64,000 nucleotides of DNA. Origin: Kordiimonas gwangyangensis DSM 19435 = JCM 12864 (GTDB lineage: Bacteria; Pseudomonadota; Alphaproteobacteria; Sphingomonadales; Kordiimonadaceae). The notes under the pieces are model-generated. The model searched no databases, was not told the origin of the DNA, and saw only the letters and a list, made by a program, of their open reading frames with translations. The stretch is from NCBI RefSeq assembly GCF_000375545.1, contig NZ_AQXF01000004.1, forward strand, positions 124,001-188,000. Direction: 5' to 3'. Shown here in pieces: positions 62,931 to 64,000 of this stretch. Position 1 is the first letter of the stretch. Every line of letters starts with the position of its first letter. Both the position numbers and the translations under genes were made by a program.

Positions 62931-63254
62931 TCACGCCACCCGGAAACTGGAAATCAGCCCGTCTTTGAACTCCAGCAGATAGGTGAGTTCAGCGGGGCTG
63001 CCGGGGAAGTTCCCCTCCACACGCATACGGGCGGCAAGGGTCTCGCCTTGCCATTTATAATCAAGCGGTGTGTTGGTGATCTTGTACCGTTTGGTAACAT
63101 CCTCTTTCCAGCCGCGGATTTCAGCCGGGCCGCGATAGGTTTTGCCTTCGTCCCTTACCACTGCATCGGGGCTGAAGCAGCTGCTCAGGCCTGCGATATC
63201 ATGGGCGTTGGTGGCCGCGACATAGCGGTCGAGAATTGCGGGGACATCTTTCAT
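62931..63254 (-). CDS. SnoaL/NTF2-like small protein
   Basis: 107 residues with the NTF2-like cone fold pattern: ILDRYVAATNAHDIAGLSSCFSPDAVVRDEGK at the start, then AEIRGWKEDVTKRY and a beta-rich end (AELTYLLEFKDGLISSFRVA). The family covers polyketide cyclases, ketosteroid isomerase-like and unknown proteins; no catalytic set is clear here. AAGGAG sits before ATG 63254. It is divergent from the HxlR regulator, which probably controls it. Confidence 0.85.
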   Translation of the reverse strand: MKDVPAILDRYVAATNAHDIAGLSSCFSPDAVVRDEGKTYRGPAEIRGWKEDVTKRYKITNTPLDYKWQGETLAARMRVEGNFPGSPAELTYLLEFKDGLISSFRVA

Positions 63255-63354
63255 CTTGGGCTCCTTGTCTCGGAAGGGTGACCCGGCCGGGGCTCTGGAT
63301 TGTGCGCCTCTCCAATATGGGATAAACCGTAAAAAGCGACAAGAACCGACAAAA

Positions 63355-63367
63355 AAGTAGGGTACTT
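63355..63367. promoter_or_regulatory. Palindrome between the SnoaL-like and HxlR genes
   Basis: AAGTA-GGG-TACTT, a perfect inverted repeat four bases before the HxlR start codon and in the shared divergent region. HxlR regulators often bind such short AAGTA-type repeats, so autoregulation is likely. Confidence 0.5.
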
Positions 63368-63371
63368 ACCT

Positions 63372-63722
63372 ATGAGTAAGAATAGGAGCTATACGCCAAA
63401 AACCGCTGCCGATGGTGTCGGTGCCGCGCTCCGGTTCCTCGAAGGACGGTGGAAACTTTCCATCCTTTTCCAGCTTTTTGGCGGCAAAACGCTGCGATTC
63501 TCCGAACTGGAGAAAGCGATCGACGGTATTTCCCAGAAAATGTTGATCCAGCAGCTCCGTCAGTTGGAAGTGGACGGCATCGTGCGGCGCACGGTCTACC
63601 CGCAGGTGCCGCCGAAGGTGGAATATGAGCTGACAGACTGGGGCCAGGAACTTTGCCCGGCGCTCGACGCCATCCTGACATGGGCGGAGCAACGACCGAG
63701 CGGCAAGCCTGAAAAATCCTGA
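63372..63722 (+). CDS. HxlR-family transcriptional regulator
   Basis: 116 residues, a winged helix of the HxlR/MarR-like type: FLEGRWKLSILFQLFGGKTLRFSELEKAI, QKMLIQQLRQLEVDGIVRR and YPQVPPKVEYELTDWGQELCPAL. Many HxlR proteins sense electrophiles or redox stress through a Cys; this one has only Cys in ELCPAL. The ATG at 63372 has no Shine-Dalgarno and sits directly after a palindrome, so translation could be leaderless. Divergent from a SnoaL-like gene. Confidence 0.88.
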   Translation: MSKNRSYTPKTAADGVGAALRFLEGRWKLSILFQLFGGKTLRFSELEKAIDGISQKMLIQQLRQLEVDGIVRRTVYPQVPPKVEYELTDWGQELCPALDAILTWAEQRPSGKPEKS

Positions 63723-63776
63723 AGCAGCCCGAGCGATCTGGGGTGTTGGTTTAAGGTGTCTTATTAATATTGACTT

Positions 63777-63796
63777 TGCGAGTCATTATTAATAAC
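63777..63796 (+). promoter_or_regulatory. Possible Fur/iron-responsive site
   Basis: TTGCGAGTCATTATTAATAA resembles a degenerate Fur-type box (GATAATGATAATCATTATC consensus) upstream of a TonB receptor gene. A TTGACT (63771-63776) -35 stands directly before it. The match is loose. Confidence 0.25.
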
Positions 63797-63843
63797 GTCC
63801 GCGCCATAAATCAAAACCAACTCATTTTGCTCAGGGGTTATTT

Positions 63844-64000
63844 ATGTTTGCACCTTCCCGCCGTGCGCGTGCCCGCCTTCTCGCCCGCGCCTTTGCCTCC
63901 AGTGTTGCCACCATCGCGCTCGCGTCTGCCGCTCACGCACAGGACAGTGCGTCCGAGGACGAGGATATCGAAGAAATCATCGTCGAGGGGCAGCTCAGTC
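63844..64000 (+). CDS. TonB-dependent receptor, 5' end only
   Basis: The first 52 residues of a gene that continues past the right edge. It starts at ATG 63844 with AGGGG upstream. It has a signal peptide rich in Arg/Ala (RRARARLLARAF, cleavage after SAAHAQ) and a TonB box (DIEEIIVEGQLS). The receptor class is clear; substrate is not. Confidence 0.8.
   Translation, partial: MFAPSRRARARLLARAFASSVATIALASAAHAQDSASEDEDIEEIIVEGQLS

Noticed and set aside
1-64000. CRISPR arrays, tRNA or rRNA genes, insertion sequences and prophage genes
   Set aside because: No repeat-spacer pattern, no transposase or integrase motif and no tRNA-like cloverleaf was found by reading the gaps and frames.

Overview
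This 64 kb window looks like a chromosomal segment of a GC-rich (by eye roughly 58-60 %) alphaproteobacterium, probably an aquatic heterotroph. The supports are the split transhydrogenase genes (alpha1, alpha2, beta), an RpiR-type inositol regulator, a BigR-type persulfide locus and many TonB-dependent receptors. Kordiimonas-like bacteria are my best guess, but nothing here proves a genus. I see no phage, transposon, CRISPR array, tRNA or rRNA.

Layout. (A) 1-2300: the 3' part of a membrane protein with a DUF2167-like domain and TPRs. (B) 2353-18967: a phytate/myo-inositol locus. It holds a secreted two-propeller phytase, a TonB receptor, iolG, iolB-C-D-E, a second inositol-type dehydrogenase, an RpiR regulator, an SLC5-type symporter and a periplasmic metallophosphoesterase. 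Four intergenic regions carry the same 14-bp RGAA-N6-TTCY palindrome, which ties phytase, receptor, transporter and catabolism into one probable IolR regulon. (C) 19135-28448: a second uptake/catabolic locus with an MHS-family transporter, TonB receptor, secreted carboxylesterase, acyl-CoA ligase, TetR regulator and an MFE-2-like SDR. Three promoters carry a 22-bp ATTCAC-N10-GTGAAT-type operator. (D) 28531-37038: a keto-sugar locus with a Tat-exported sugar isomerase, LacI regulator, NupG-like transporter, Gfo/Idh oxidoreductase, a second isomerase, a DUF1080 hydrolase and a GMC oxidoreductase with its small subunit. Two nearly identical promoter/operator modules with the palindrome TGTAACCGGTTACA sit at its two outward ends.

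(E) 37362-42886: sulfide/persulfide detoxification with a 1-Cys peroxiredoxin, BigR/SqrR-like ArsR repressor, ETHE1-like persulfide dioxygenase, a DUF442-SQR fusion and a SulP transporter. (F) 43051-50547: GABA-type aminotransferase, then an envelope module of alpha/beta hydrolase, histidine kinase, OmpR-type regulator and a YbbA/YbbP-like ABC pair. The hydrolase and ABC promoters share 11-bp tandem direct repeats. (G) 50548-51155: a 400-base gap with a strong terminator, a candidate structured RNA and a small Cys-rich ORF. (H) 51167-56415: sensory genes (STAS, soluble MCP, Aer-type PAS, GHKL ATPase; divergently a solitary Cache-like periplasmic protein with a transmembrane MCP). (I) 56419-64000: murI, a sigma-54 response regulator, pntAA-pntAB-pntB, a secreted protein of unknown function, a SnoaL-like protein, an HxlR regulator and the start of another TonB receptor.

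How it fits together: in B phytate would be cut outside the cell, imported as lower inositol phosphates, dephosphorylated in the periplasm, taken up as inositol and broken down by the Iol enzymes. C would cleave an imported ester, then activate and oxidise its acid part. D would oxidise a glycoside to a 3-keto form and cleave it. These flows are inferred from families, gene order and shared operators, not from direct evidence of substrates.
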